DNA of 64,000 nucleotides, from NCBI GenBank assembly GCA_020353515.1, contig CP070695.1:2764155-2828154 (forward strand), given 5' to 3'. Position numbers and translations under genes: made by a program. The DNA comes from Candidatus Heimdallarchaeota archaeon (lineage in GTDB: Archaea > Asgardarchaeota > Heimdallarchaeia > Hodarchaeales > Hodarchaeaceae). A model generated the notes under the pieces. That model saw only the letters and a list, made by a program, of their open reading frames with translations, made no database searches and was not told where the DNA came from. This document shows, one piece after another, positions 39,292 through 47,831 of this stretch (the stretch's first letter is position 1; each line of letters opens with the position of its first letter).

Positions 39292-39681
39292 TGGTTATAC
39301 TTCCAAGTTGCTGAATGTTGTTAAATCATTTCCTTAACTGTTAATATTCTCTATTATATAAACTTAGATTATTTCCTTTATTGAGAACTAGCTTATTTTC
39401 AACAAAAATCGCTGTTTTCATAAAAAGTAAAAGATTTTCTTAGGATATTAAAGTGAATGTAAATTCATTTCAATACAACAATCAAATTTCTGATCTTAGT
39501 AAATCATTCTCTTGATTAATTCATTTGAGTATATAAGAAACATTCAGATCTTTTTCCCTAGCCCTATTCAAACCCTCAAGAGAACTGAGTAATTTTGACT
39601 CACTTTTTGGAGAAGAATATGAAGGATTATATCTGTTTTCAAATCAAGGATCCTGATATATATATAAAGAAAAGAGAATAG
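39292..39681. other. Intergenic region between tRNA-Ala and P1/L12
   Basis: About 390 AT-rich bases. A plus-strand GGAG site before a 20-codon frame at 39618-39680 is the only coding hint and is not convincing. TATATATATA near 39656-39665 could be a TATA element but has no gene behind it. Confidence 0.4.
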
Positions 39682-39993
39682 TTATCCAAACAAAGAGGAT
39701 AAACCAAGATCATCACCCTCTTCTTCTTTCTCTTCTTCTACTTCCTCAGTTTTCCCTTCTTTAACATCTTTGGAAGGTTCAGCTGTACCTGAAACTCCTG
39801 GTACTGCAGCTGTAACTAAAGAAGCCCCTTTGATTGCTTCATCAATGTCTATTGATGTTAATGTCGAGACAAGGCCTTTAATTTTAGATTCATCTGGTTT
39901 TCCACCAGCGGCTTTGATGATTGCATCAATTCCCTTTTCTGTTATTTTTTTGCCTGATGCGTGTAGAACTAAAGCAGCATGTAGATATTGCAA
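39682..39993 (-). CDS. rpl12: Ribosomal stalk protein P1 (archaeal L12)
   Basis: This acidic stalk protein recruits translation factors. YLHAALVLHASGKKITEKGIDAII is the N-terminal dimerisation domain; an Ala/Pro/Val hinge and the charged EEEKEEEGDDLGLSSLFG tail, which binds GTPases, follow. The 103-residue length is normal. It begins with TTG at 39993 after an ATGAGGATG site. Normally it follows uL1 and uL10; here it is alone between two tRNA genes, another sign of broken ribosomal operons. Confidence 0.97.
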   Translation of the reverse strand: MQYLHAALVLHASGKKITEKGIDAIIKAAGGKPDESKIKGLVSTLTSIDIDEAIKGASLVTAAVPGVSGTAEPSKDVKEGKTEEVEEEKEEEGDDLGLSSLFG

Positions 39994-40313
39994 TTGTATT
40001 CACATCCTCATAATAATCAAGTATTATTCCTTTTTAAGGTTCATAGTGAGTCCTAACAGCACTGATAAATATTTTTGTTTTATTCACACTTCATAGTGTT
40101 ACTTAGAACTCTCTTACTTCTATTTTTAGCATTTTTCACCAAAGGTTTATCTGTGTAATGGAAAGAATTCTAGTTGTCTTGCAAAGAAAACTGATTTAAT
40201 CTTTTTCCCAAAAAAACGGGGTGTCTATGTCATCCAAAAACCCAAACTAATGGAAAGTTTCATACAATCTTGTAAATTATTCCTGTTAAAAGAGGTTTTA
40301 AGAGATGAAAAAT
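39994..40313. other. Intergenic region between P1/L12 and tRNA-Trp
   Basis: About 320 bases, AT-rich, with no recognised gene. It must contain the promoter of the leftward P1/L12 gene and the end of the tRNA-Trp transcript. Confidence 0.4.
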
Positions 40314-40512
40314 TGGGGACGGCCGGATTTGAACCGGCGATCTTCGGACACCATGCAACTAGCATTGGTGACACCGAGTTTCCTCATTTTTCCAGAACTT
40401 CATCATGAGTTTCAGTTAACCCAGTGGAGTTCACAGGGGGTTCTGGAGCCCGGCGCGATACTTGTCCGGTCCCGCTAGAAGCTAGCGGAACCACTAGCTT
40501 CGCTACGTCCCC
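40314..40512 (-). tRNA. tRNA-Trp(CCA) with three introns
   Basis: The acceptor is GGGGACG with CGTCCCC, A73. The D stem GCG/CGC encloses 43 bases instead of about 12; the excess of about 31 bases forms an 11-bp hairpin (GGTTCCGCTAG with CTAGCGGGACC). The anticodon stem CCGGG/CTCGG with loop CUCCAG-A reads CCA (Trp) and carries a 63-base intron at 37/38 (40380-40442). Thirty bases (40344-40373) lie between the anticodon stem and the variable region AGATC, with a CACC-ATGC/GCAT-GGTG hairpin. T arm GCCGG TTCAAAT CCGGC. Removing the three segments gives about 75 nt. D-loop boundaries are approximate. Confidence 0.88.
40380..40442 (-). ncRNA. Box C/D guide element in the tRNA-Trp intron
   Basis: The intron holds a perfect box C (AUGAUGA, 40400-40406), then a stretch GUUCUGGA (40391-40398) complementary to U33-C34-C35-A36-G37 and the next three bases of unspliced pre-tRNA-Trp, then AUGA (40384-40387) as a degenerate D'. 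The base five positions before AUGA pairs with C34, fitting the N+5 rule for 2'-O-methylation of the wobble base. A CUGA box D is at 40412-40415, upstream of box C in the linear intron, so the full C/D set would form after circularisation. The tRNA-Trp intron of haloarchaea is known to guide Cm34. Confidence 0.6.
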
Positions 40513-40565
40513 AATGAATGCGAAGTTGAATCTTAGTCCTTAGTTGGAGGTAGAAGAAGTTCCTT

Positions 40566-40573
40566 TTTATAAA
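40566..40573 (-). promoter_or_regulatory. TATA box for tRNA-Trp
   Basis: TTTATAAA, preceded on the minus strand by an A-rich BRE-like stretch, lies about 54 bases before the tRNA 5' end. This would give a leader of about 30 bases for RNase P to remove. Assigned by position only. Confidence 0.35.
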
Positions 40574-40667
40574 TTTTCGGATTCGGCTTTTATTTGGTAA
40601 GGAACCTCAAGAATTATATCATAAACATAAGCAGTACATCCCTGATTTCAGCAAAAAGTAATTGACA

Positions 40668-41381
40668 TCATGGACAAGATATTTTTTGAAAGTCAATAAT
40701 GAGCTGGTGAGAGAGAGAATATAGAGACGGTGTTTTAAGGATCCATGAAAAAAAGTCAAAACAATATGGGGCTTCTGTTAAAACAGTCGAATCATGAGAT
40801 AAAACTACTTCCTTGGTTTGATTTTTTAAGCACCAATCGACAGATTTGTAGACATCACATGAACCTACTATCTTAAATTCTTGAAAAAATTTGGAAAATA
40901 ATTTCACATGTTCTTTACTAAAGCTTATTTGCTTATCAAAGTAAAAATGAAGATTTCCTGGCTTTAATTTTAATAATAACTTGAAATAAGGGATTAAGAG
41001 TTTACGATCGATTTGTAAATCTTTTTTCGCATGTAGTGAAGAAAAAATATCTCTTAAAACACCATCACGACATATTATAACTGGATCCCTGTTATTAAGA
41101 GAGTAAAACGTTGTAAGTTGATTGTAAGCGTCAATATGAAAGGTTGTTCCCTTTAGTGAACCAGAATCTCTTAATAAATTATTCTGGATTATGTGGACAA
41201 TATCTAATGGGAGAACAGCACGGTTTAAGATATTTCGTAGGTTTTTATCAAGAGTATAGTGGTTTGCAACGAACATAAGAGCACTTTTCTTAGGAAAACC
41301 TCGATCTAGCAAGTAGAGTAAATCACAGTAGGCTTGATTTAGTGAAGACTCATCTTGAGAGGAGGAGTCAAAAAGAAACAC
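40668..41381 (-). CDS. DUF434 family protein
   Basis: This is a conserved archaeal protein of unknown function. The N-terminal AYCDLLYLLDRGFPKKSALMF and the later NRAV segment are the DUF434 signature, and the C-terminal half (VIICRDGVLRD, KIVGSCDVYKSVDW, KEVVLSHDSTVLTEA) matches the companion domain usually fused to it, with several conserved aspartates suggestive of a PIN-like or phosphatase-like site. GTG start directly after the rdgB stop, so the genes are co-transcribed. At 237 residues the length is normal. Confidence 0.75.
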   Translation of the reverse strand: MFLFDSSSQDESSLNQAYCDLLYLLDRGFPKKSALMFVANHYTLDKNLRNILNRAVLPLDIVHIIQNNLLRDSGSLKGTTFHIDAYNQLTTFYSLNNRDPVIICRDGVLRDIFSSLHAKKDLQIDRKLLIPYFKLLLKLKPGNLHFYFDKQISFSKEHVKLFSKFFQEFKIVGSCDVYKSVDWCLKNQTKEVVLSHDSTVLTEAPYCFDFFSWILKTPSLYSLSHQLIIDFQKISCP

Positions 41382-41969
41382 TTAATCCACCAAAATGCAT
41401 TTATTTAGATATTTGATTAATTTCTGAGTAGCAAGAAATCGATGTGAAAGGGCATTTTTCTTAAGGCCCAGTTCACCATATGTTAAGGTCCCGTCACAAT
41501 CGGGAATGAATATAGGGTCATATCCCCATCCTAAATCAGAAATTTCAAGAGATATCTGGCCTTGTACTCGTTCTGTGAAAACCTTAATTTCATTCTCGTT
41601 TTTTACTGCAATACTAGACTGAAAATAAGCTTCTCGCTTTTTAAACATCTTCATTAGAGTTAAAATCCCCTTTAAACCAAGCGTTCTGAAAATATAAGCT
41701 GAGTATGGGCCTGGAAATCCATTCAATTGCTTAATAAAAAGACCTGAATCCTCCACAAAGATGAGTTTCTCTTTTAGTTTTTTTGCACACTTCTTTAAAG
41801 AAAAAATAGCTATCTCTTCTAAATCAGATGATTGGATTTCCACCAAGTTGGCTTGTAGTAATCTTAATTGAATTGATGTATACTGCTTAAATATTGAATA
41901 AATCTCATCATATTTATGTAAATTACTTGTAACAAGGAATATTTCTGGTTTTTTAGTCGTTTGATTCAT
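41382..41969 (-). CDS. XTP/dITP pyrophosphatase (RdgB/HAM1)
   Basis: This enzyme removes non-canonical purine nucleotides by hydrolysing ITP and XTP to monophosphates. SxNxxKxxE appears as TSNLHKYDEI, followed by VEDSGLFIKQLNGFPGPYSAY, GWGYDPIF and the C-terminal ALSHR motif, all typical of the family. The 195-residue length is normal. It is the first gene of a pair with DUF434. ATG start. It is divergent from rps15, with about 140 bases between. Confidence 0.95.
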   Translation of the reverse strand: MNQTTKKPEIFLVTSNLHKYDEIYSIFKQYTSIQLRLLQANLVEIQSSDLEEIAIFSLKKCAKKLKEKLIFVEDSGLFIKQLNGFPGPYSAYIFRTLGLKGILTLMKMFKKREAYFQSSIAVKNENEIKVFTERVQGQISLEISDLGWGYDPIFIPDCDGTLTYGELGLKKNALSHRFLATQKLIKYLNKCILVD

Positions 41970-42107
41970 AAATAATTGTGATTATGACTGATGAAATAAG
42001 ATTTATGAATCATTCAAATTCTCCGTTAAATGATTGCTATTAGAAGTTAAACCTTTTAGTACTTTGTAAAGTAGGCTTATGAGTCATTACTTATGGTGAA
42101 GTTATAA

Positions 42108-42566
42108 ATGGCAAGGATGCACGCAAGACGAAAAGGGAAAAGCGGATCTACCAGACCAATATGGAGGAAGACCCCAGAATGGGTTCCCTATTCATCAGAG
42201 GAAATTGAAAACCTAGTAATAGAAAAAGCTAAAGAGGGATTGGGTTCTGCTCAGATAGGATTGATTCTCAGGGATTCCTATGCTATCCCAAGTGTCAAGA
42301 AAATCACTGGAAAATCAGTCACAAAAGTCATGAATGAAAATGATTTAGGGCCAAAAATGCCAGAGGACTTTCTAAATCTTGTCCGGCGTGCGTGGAACCT
42401 ACGTAAACACCTTGAAAGTGGAAATAAGAAAGATAAGCACTCACGACGCGGACTTCAACTTATAGAGTCGAAGATAAGACGACTAGTAAAATATTACAGG
42501 AAAAAAGGTATATTTGAACCTGACTTCAAGTATGAGCCGTCTAATGCAACACTTTACTTAAGATAG
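42108..42566 (+). CDS. rpsO: Ribosomal protein uS15
   Basis: This is archaeal S15 (S13 in eukaryotes): [19 protein letters not shown] at the start, [15 protein letters not shown], then the C-terminal [21 protein letters not shown] helices. The 152-residue length is normal. It begins the conserved archaeal run rps15 - RecJ-like - Pcc1 - rps3ae, although here a coiled-coil gene is inserted and rps3ae is inverted. ATG with GGTGA site. Confidence 0.98.
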   Translation: MARMHARRKGKSGSTRPIWRKTPEWVPYSSEEIENLVIEKAKEGLGSAQIGLILRDSYAIPSVKKITGKSVTKVMNENDLGPKMPEDFLNLVRRAWNLRKHLESGNKKDKHSRRGLQLIESKIRRLVKYYRKKGIFEPDFKYEPSNATLYLR

Positions 42567-42703
42567 TTAATTTCCGTCTTTTGAAATGTTAGAATATCAT
42601 AATCACAGCTAGTTAATACTAAACAATGTGCAGTAGATACGGAAAACAGACATTAAAGAGCAGAAACTACAAATAATCTAAAAAAAGGATCGAAGGTTCT
42701 CCC

Positions 42704-43609
42704 TTGTCAGAACAGGATATCGAATCACTTCTTCTAAAGATCTCTAATATGGAGGCTTCAGCTCGAGATATCAAACAACAAAGGGAAGGATTTAATCGGA
42801 AAGTCACCTCAATAGCTAATAAGCGAAATCTATTGAACGAACAGGTGAAAGAACTAATTAAAACTGCAAAAGAAGAACGTGAAAAGCGGGACAATTGCAA
42901 TGGAACAATTTCAAAAATAAAAGAAAAAAAACTACTACTACTAAAAGAAGTTGAAGGATTTGAGGAGCAAGCTAAGAGATTAGATCGTCAATTAAATGGG
43001 ATCCAAGAGAAAAAAGACCAACCAAAACGTCGGTCGGAACTTTCAGCTAGGAAAATTCGTCACAACATCCAAGAATTAGAATGGAAAATCCAGACAACCT
43101 CTAATCTTTCAATTGCAGAAGAAAGAGATATTGTTGAAAAAATTGCTAGACTTGAACAAAAATTTCGTGAGGTTCATGAAACTGATGTAGTTGCGCGTGA
43201 TCTTAAAACAATCCTAAGTCGAATTAATGTGCTAAAAGCCCGATATAGAGGACTAGAAAATGAACTACGTTCACAAGCACGTGAAAGCAGATTTCACCAT
43301 AAAACAATGATTCAAGCTTTTAAAAATGCTGATATCTTACGGAAACAAGCAGATGAACTACATGCACAATTTCTAGAATCAAAAGAACAAGCAAATGCAA
43401 TTCATAACGAATACTTGAGTTATATTCGGGAGATAAGTCATCTTCGTCAAGAAATCAATAAAAATAAGCAGAAATTTCGTGCGCAACAGGATGCTCAACG
43501 TCGAGAAAAGATCGAGGAAAAAACCGAAGATGCCAGGAAAAAATTTGAAGAAGGTCGAAAGTTATCCTTTGAGGAGTTTCGCGCATTAATTGACAAAGGA
43601 CTAATTTAA
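42704..43609 (+). CDS. Coiled-coil protein (COG1340-like)
   Basis: Nearly all of the 301 residues form long coiled-coil helices rich in Glu, Lys, Arg and Gln with heptad spacing (REGFNRKVTSIANKRNLLNEQ, LRQEINKNKQKFRAQQ). The C-terminal FEEFRALIDKGLI resembles the end of archaeal COG1340 coiled-coil proteins, often misannotated as phosphatases. It starts at TTG with AAGG upstream and lies between rps15 and the RecJ-like gene. A link to translation or ribosome handling is suggested by similar placement in other archaea, but function is unknown. Confidence 0.72.
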   Translation: MSEQDIESLLLKISNMEASARDIKQQREGFNRKVTSIANKRNLLNEQVKELIKTAKEEREKRDNCNGTISKIKEKKLLLLKEVEGFEEQAKRLDRQLNGIQEKKDQPKRRSELSARKIRHNIQELEWKIQTTSNLSIAEERDIVEKIARLEQKFREVHETDVVARDLKTILSRINVLKARYRGLENELRSQARESRFHHKTMIQAFKNADILRKQADELHAQFLESKEQANAIHNEYLSYIREISHLRQEINKNKQKFRAQQDAQRREKIEEKTEDARKKFEEGRKLSFEEFRALIDKGLI

Positions 43610-43713
43610 ATCCGCCTTACATATTTTTATAAAGTATAAGGGATTCTATTAAGGCAATCAAGGGATCCAGTGCTTTATTAACAGAAAAATAATTGACAAC
43701 GGAGACAAATGTC

Positions 43714-45099
43714 TTGACGAATGAGGCCTCATTTTTTGAGGCATGTCAAATTGTTGCTGAAGATATTCAAAAGGTCAATAATAACTCCCCTATCTACATT
43801 TTTTCCCATCTCGATGCAGATGGACTGACAGCAGCTTCAATACTAGCCGCAACAATCTCGCGGGTTGATTTAAGCTATCATATTCGCATCCTTGATCGTT
43901 TAGAGTATGAAACTTTAAATAGTCTCAAGGATACCTTACCTCAGGGCAGTACAGTCATTTTCTCAGATATAGGAACAGGGGTCGTTGATGCGTTTCAAAA
44001 ATGGGATCAATCTCAAGAAATTTTTATCATAGATCATCATTTCCCAGCATCAAAAACTGAGGTTTCAAGAAATGTTCATCATCTCAATTCTCATTTTTAT
44101 TCCATTGATGGCACAACAGACTTAAGTGGGGCAGGAGTTGCTTATTATGTCTCAATCCAGATGGACAAATTGAACAGGAATTTAGCTCCATTAGCCATTA
44201 TTGGAGCGCTTGGAGATCGTCAGGATCAGGGGAACCAATCATCTTTAATAGGACTAAATAAACTTATTGTAGAAGATGCAAAAAAGTTAAAACTGATTTC
44301 TGATGCTGTTTCTGTGTGGTTCTTTGATAGAACTCGTTCTGTTATCTCAATATTGAGAAACGCTGATTTTTTGCCTTTTGATAATGAACTTGAGATAAGA
44401 GCTTTCTTGGAAGGAGTGAATATATTGTATAAGAAGGGGGATAAGTTAAGACCATTTTATGACTTAAATGAAGAGGAATGCCGCCGTTTAGCTTCAGAAC
44501 TAATTGTACAATATGGTGTTGACCCCAATGAGATTTATAAAAGAGATTACCAACTTAATCAAGAAAAAGTGAATTTTTTAAAAGATGCAAGAGTTTTTGC
44601 CTCTAATCTGAATGCTTGTGGGAGAATACAACAACCTGATGTAGGGATTTCATTATGTTTAGGTGATCGTCAAACTGCTTTACGTAATCTTCAATTGATA
44701 AGAAAGGAGTACTCAAAACAAATTGCTGAAAATATTAGATGGGCAAGTGATAATTTGCAGGAATTAGAAGCTATTCGTCTCTTAGATGGACGAAAAACAA
44801 TAAATGACAGAATGATTGGTACAATTATTTCTATGTTAAGTTCTAAGAGAGATCAAAATCCCAAACCATTGTTAGGATACACACAAACTACTTCAGGAAA
44901 AATCAAAATAAGTATGAGATTGTCTCGTTTCCAAGACATACAAATAGATCTTGGTCACTTATTAACTCAAGTTATGCAGAAAGTTGAACCACAGTCTGAA
45001 GTTGGAGGCCATGCTGCTGCTGCAGGAGCTATAATTTCTGAACGTTTTTTAACCGATTTTATAACCCAGGTTAACCAATTAATTCTAGAGGCTATGTGA
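43714..45099 (+). CDS. RecJ-like DHH/DHHA1 phosphoesterase (GAN/Cdc45-like)
   Basis: This is the archaeal RecJ-like nuclease of the GAN/RecJ/Cdc45 group, linked to the replisome (GINS) or RNA degradation. DHH motifs are intact: FSHLDADGLTAA, FSDIG and the defining FIIDHHFP. The C-terminal DHHA1 ends with GGHAAAAGA. The active-site residues are present, so it is probably a real nuclease instead of a Cdc45-like inactive form. TTG at 43714 has GGAG nine bases upstream and gives 461 residues; TTG at 43693 is the alternative. Pcc1 follows after three bases. Confidence 0.92.
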   Translation: MTNEASFFEACQIVAEDIQKVNNNSPIYIFSHLDADGLTAASILAATISRVDLSYHIRILDRLEYETLNSLKDTLPQGSTVIFSDIGTGVVDAFQKWDQSQEIFIIDHHFPASKTEVSRNVHHLNSHFYSIDGTTDLSGAGVAYYVSIQMDKLNRNLAPLAIIGALGDRQDQGNQSSLIGLNKLIVEDAKKLKLISDAVSVWFFDRTRSVISILRNADFLPFDNELEIRAFLEGVNILYKKGDKLRPFYDLNEEECRRLASELIVQYGVDPNEIYKRDYQLNQEKVNFLKDARVFASNLNACGRIQQPDVGISLCLGDRQTALRNLQLIRKEYSKQIAENIRWASDNLQELEAIRLLDGRKTINDRMIGTIISMLSSKRDQNPKPLLGYTQTTSGKIKISMRLSRFQDIQIDLGHLLTQVMQKVEPQSEVGGHAAAAGAIISERFLTDFITQVNQLILEAM

Positions 45100-45102
45100 A
45101 AG

Positions 45103-45366
45103 GTGCCCATTAGAGATATAAAAGTGATTTTAAAGATAGAAACCGAATCCAATGAGCGAGCCGAGCTTATTCACAAATCTATTGATCCAGATAATCTTAC
45201 GGAGCCACCAATGACATTCTACTCAATATATACTTCTAATAGTCTAGAATACAGAATTAACAATGTATTAAGAGTAGAAACCGTGTTAGCTACATTGATA
45301 GATTTATTATCCGCATTCCAGACCATAGAGAACGCTTTAAATGCCTTTACTTCAGAAATAGGATAA
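45103..45366 (+). CDS. KEOPS complex subunit Pcc1
   Basis: Pcc1 is the dimerisation subunit of KEOPS, which makes t6A37 in ANN-decoding tRNAs such as the Ile, Asn, Met and Ser(GCU) tRNAs of this window. At 87 residues, the order of an N-terminal strand (IKVILKIETESNERAELIHKS), a central strand (FYSIYTSNSLEYRINN) and a final helix (ETVLATLIDLLSAFQTIENAL) is typical. GTG start right after the RecJ-like gene with AAAGG overlapping its stop. The location before rps3ae is conserved in archaea. Sequence is short and diverged, so the call rests on pattern plus context. Confidence 0.8.
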   Translation: MPIRDIKVILKIETESNERAELIHKSIDPDNLTEPPMTFYSIYTSNSLEYRINNVLRVETVLATLIDLLSAFQTIENALNAFTSEIG

Positions 45367-45406
45367 TAAGATGAATAACAATCTTCAACTAATAATGATA
45401 ATCGAA

Positions 45407-46012
45407 TTAGCTAGCGATTGCTTTCAAAATTTTTGTTTTTTGAATTTCTACTCCTTTTAATGGATAGATCGATTTACATTGAAAGTAAACAAGTGATGAT
45501 AGTTTTCCTCCAGTTGCCTCACGAATGAATTCTTCACTATTGAGTTCAATTGCACGTTCTGCAACAACATCTAGCATTTTTCGTCTAATAGCATCCTTTT
45601 TACTTGTTTTTGAGCGAGTAGTGGTGAAACCTGTGACTGTAATTCTAAAAGGAACTCCATCTTTAGTCTTTACTGTGCTTACACTATCAATACGAGTTCG
45701 TCGCCGTCTAACAAGAAATCTCAGGTAATCTCTCGCAAAAGAATGTCCTTTAAACCGGGTGTGCGCTTTGTTACCAGCAACTTCAATGATCTGGAACTCT
45801 AATTTTACGTGCATCTTTGAGTAGTCATTGTTAATATCAGACAATGAAACCTCAATAACACGGCCAATTAATTTTTCAGGATCATCAGCAATAGTTTCTC
45901 CAATAATCTTTTCTTCCCCCCCTAGAAAGCTTGGTGGAGTATAAATTTGATATAATTGTTTAGCAGACCATTTATCTACCATTCTACGAGGTGATCTTGA
46001 TCGATGGCTCAA
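45407..46012 (-). CDS. rps3ae: Ribosomal protein eS1 (S3ae)
   Basis: This small-subunit protein is specific to archaea and eukaryotes. WSAKQLYQIYTPPSF at the start, IGRVIEVSLSDI, then RFKGHSFARDYLRFLVRRRRTRID are family marks. The 201 residues are normal. It converges on pcc1; in many archaea it follows pcc1 in the same direction, so a local inversion has occurred here. Confidence 0.97.
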   Translation of the reverse strand: MSHRSRSPRRMVDKWSAKQLYQIYTPPSFLGGEEKIIGETIADDPEKLIGRVIEVSLSDINNDYSKMHVKLEFQIIEVAGNKAHTRFKGHSFARDYLRFLVRRRRTRIDSVSTVKTKDGVPFRITVTGFTTTRSKTSKKDAIRRKMLDVVAERAIELNSEEFIREATGGKLSSLVYFQCKSIYPLKGVEIQKTKILKAIAS

Positions 46013-46098
46013 TCAACACTAGCTCCTTACTTTTCGCAGTCAGAAATATACAATAGGCCGAGATTAAGAGTAGTCTTTAAGAGTTCTGTTGGCCAAAT

Positions 46099-46233
46099 CT
46101 AAATTTCCATTTCCTCTTCAAATTCTTCCTCTTCTTCGTTATAGAATAGTAAATATGCTAATATCAAAAGAAGAGCCATAATAACCAATGCACTAGCGAT
46201 AAACTTTGCATAGTACCAATTTATAAGAGCCAA
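46099..46233 (-). CDS. 44-residue single-helix membrane protein with acidic tail
   Basis: This short frame starts at TTG (46233) with a GGAG site 8 bases upstream and ends at TAG (46099-46101). The peptide has a short aromatic N-terminus (ALINWYYAKF), one hydrophobic helix (ASALVIMALLLILAYLL) and a strongly acidic tail (EEEEEFEEEMEI). Composition and ribosome binding site support translation, but the family is unknown; small translocon or OST subunits have a similar size and layout. It lies 87 bases after rps3ae's start and before the herA stop, in the same direction as both. Confidence 0.45.
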   Translation of the reverse strand: MALINWYYAKFIASALVIMALLLILAYLLFYNEEEEEFEEEMEI

Positions 46234-46326
46234 AAATCAATCTCCACTGTTTATTTCATTAAATATTTTCATATAAGGCTTTTTTTACTTATTATTTATA
46301 TACTATATTCGTTAAAGAAAGGGAGT

Positions 46327-47811
46327 TCAAACAGGTTTATTCTTGATATGCCAATTTTTTTCATATTTTTCAGCCATGATCTCTAGGTTTGGTGAGGTCT
46401 CTCTGTTGTAAAAACTCCGAGAACGAATCTGAAAAAATGTAGGGTAGTTAATCCCTTCTCCTACTAAGAGTGCTTCCCCAACCTCCAAATCAGGAATTAT
46501 TTTGAGAGTAGAACGGTCGATCCCTTCAGAAATCCTTCCAATGAAGTCTTGGTCATACGGGTTTCTGATACGTAGAATCAAATTGGTATTACATTGAGAA
46601 ATCGCTGTTACCGAGAGATTTACTGGACGTTGAGATATTAAACATAAAGAGGCATAGAATTTTCTTCCCTCACGAGCAATAGTTTCAATTATCCGTTTAG
46701 AAATAGAACGAGAAGATTCAGGACAGAATTGATGAGCTTCTTCTACCACAAACAGTGATGGAGGAATGTTACCACGCATACGTAGGTTGTAAAGACATTT
46801 CAAGAAATGTAATACAACGATACTTCGACTTCGTTGATTTTGGATCTCAGATAAATCTAAAATGACAATTTTACCAGGATAAAAAAGCTCTGAGAGATTT
46901 GGACTAGATTCTGTGGAAAATAGATATGAGCGATGTAATGAATATAACCATCCAATCAAAGCCTCTCTTGTTCGTGTATTGATTGTGTCTGAAGTTTCAA
47001 TCTTTCGAATGAGATCTTGGATACCGTAAAGGTTTTTATTTTCTCTTCGTATTTCAGAAATGACATTATCTAAAACTCTAGTTTGCACAACGGAGATTTC
47101 TGGAATGAACTCAGAGATTTCCCATGCAGATAATTCTGGAACTCCAATCGATATGAAGGAACCTTTCACAACTTCGATCCTGGTATCATCTGCCATGGAA
47201 GGTACAATTTTGGAATATTCCCCATGAGGATCTATAACTAGAACAGCTAGCTTACCATGTTTATAAATTTCTTCTAATAGAATAGAAGCTGCATAAGATT
47301 TTCCAGCTCCAGAGATAGCTAGTATAGCAAGATGCTTACGTAGTAATCTAGAAAGATTAATTTGAATTTTCACATTGTTAGAAGCAAGGTCTCCCCAGTA
47401 GATCCCATTCTGATCAAGACCTAGAAATCTAGACACAACTGAAGAAGAAGCCACAAATATCTTTGTCCCTGGAGAAACCGGGTATTTTAATCGCTTAATA
47501 CTTCCACTTTCAAGATTGATTTCTCCGAGAGGTTTTACAACAGCTAAAGTGTTTTCCCATTCTTCTATCGGAAATATCGCGTCATAATTTCGTGATGCAA
47601 TCTCATGGATACTAGAATCTAATGTTTCATAGTAAGCATTATTTTTCTTAATCCCTGTAATTATGCCAATAACAATTTGTTTCTTGTTCTTCGGTATAGT
47701 AACAAATTGCCCTCTTTCAACTTGTAATTGATCATTCTTATCAAGAATCAATACAATATTATCTAAACTCGGTGAGTCTGCTGTAGCAACTACTGTTCCA
47801 ATTGCAGCCAT
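46327..47811 (-). CDS. herA: HerA-type DNA translocase/helicase
   Basis: HerA is a hexameric ATP-driven DNA translocase acting with nuclease NurA and Mre11-Rad50 in double-strand-break end resection. The N-terminal HAS barrel (residues about 1-140) is followed by the ATPase domain: Walker A AISGAGKS (K171), VLVIDPHGEYSK and Walker B LFVVEEAHQFCP. The Arg-rich ETIAREGRKFYASLCLISQRP and GEALLVGEG near the end are family motifs. Length (494) is normal. It is 20 bases after nurA in the same operon; mre11 and rad50 are not in the window. Confidence 0.95.
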   Translation of the reverse strand: MAAIGTVVATADSPSLDNIVLILDKNDQLQVERGQFVTIPKNKKQIVIGIITGIKKNNAYYETLDSSIHEIASRNYDAIFPIEEWENTLAVVKPLGEINLESGSIKRLKYPVSPGTKIFVASSSVVSRFLGLDQNGIYWGDLASNNVKIQINLSRLLRKHLAILAISGAGKSYAASILLEEIYKHGKLAVLVIDPHGEYSKIVPSMADDTRIEVVKGSFISIGVPELSAWEISEFIPEISVVQTRVLDNVISEIRRENKNLYGIQDLIRKIETSDTINTRTREALIGWLYSLHRSYLFSTESSPNLSELFYPGKIVILDLSEIQNQRSRSIVVLHFLKCLYNLRMRGNIPPSLFVVEEAHQFCPESSRSISKRIIETIAREGRKFYASLCLISQRPVNLSVTAISQCNTNLILRIRNPYDQDFIGRISEGIDRSTLKIIPDLEVGEALLVGEGINYPTFFQIRSRSFYNRETSPNLEIMAEKYEKNWHIKNKPV

Positions 47812-47831
47812 GTTTCTTCACTTCTACCAGC

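Noticed and set aside
39618..39680. A 20-codon plus-strand frame with a GGAG site
   Set aside because: Too short, not hydrophobic or otherwise distinctive, and it overlaps the downstream region of the P1/L12 gene; no independent support.
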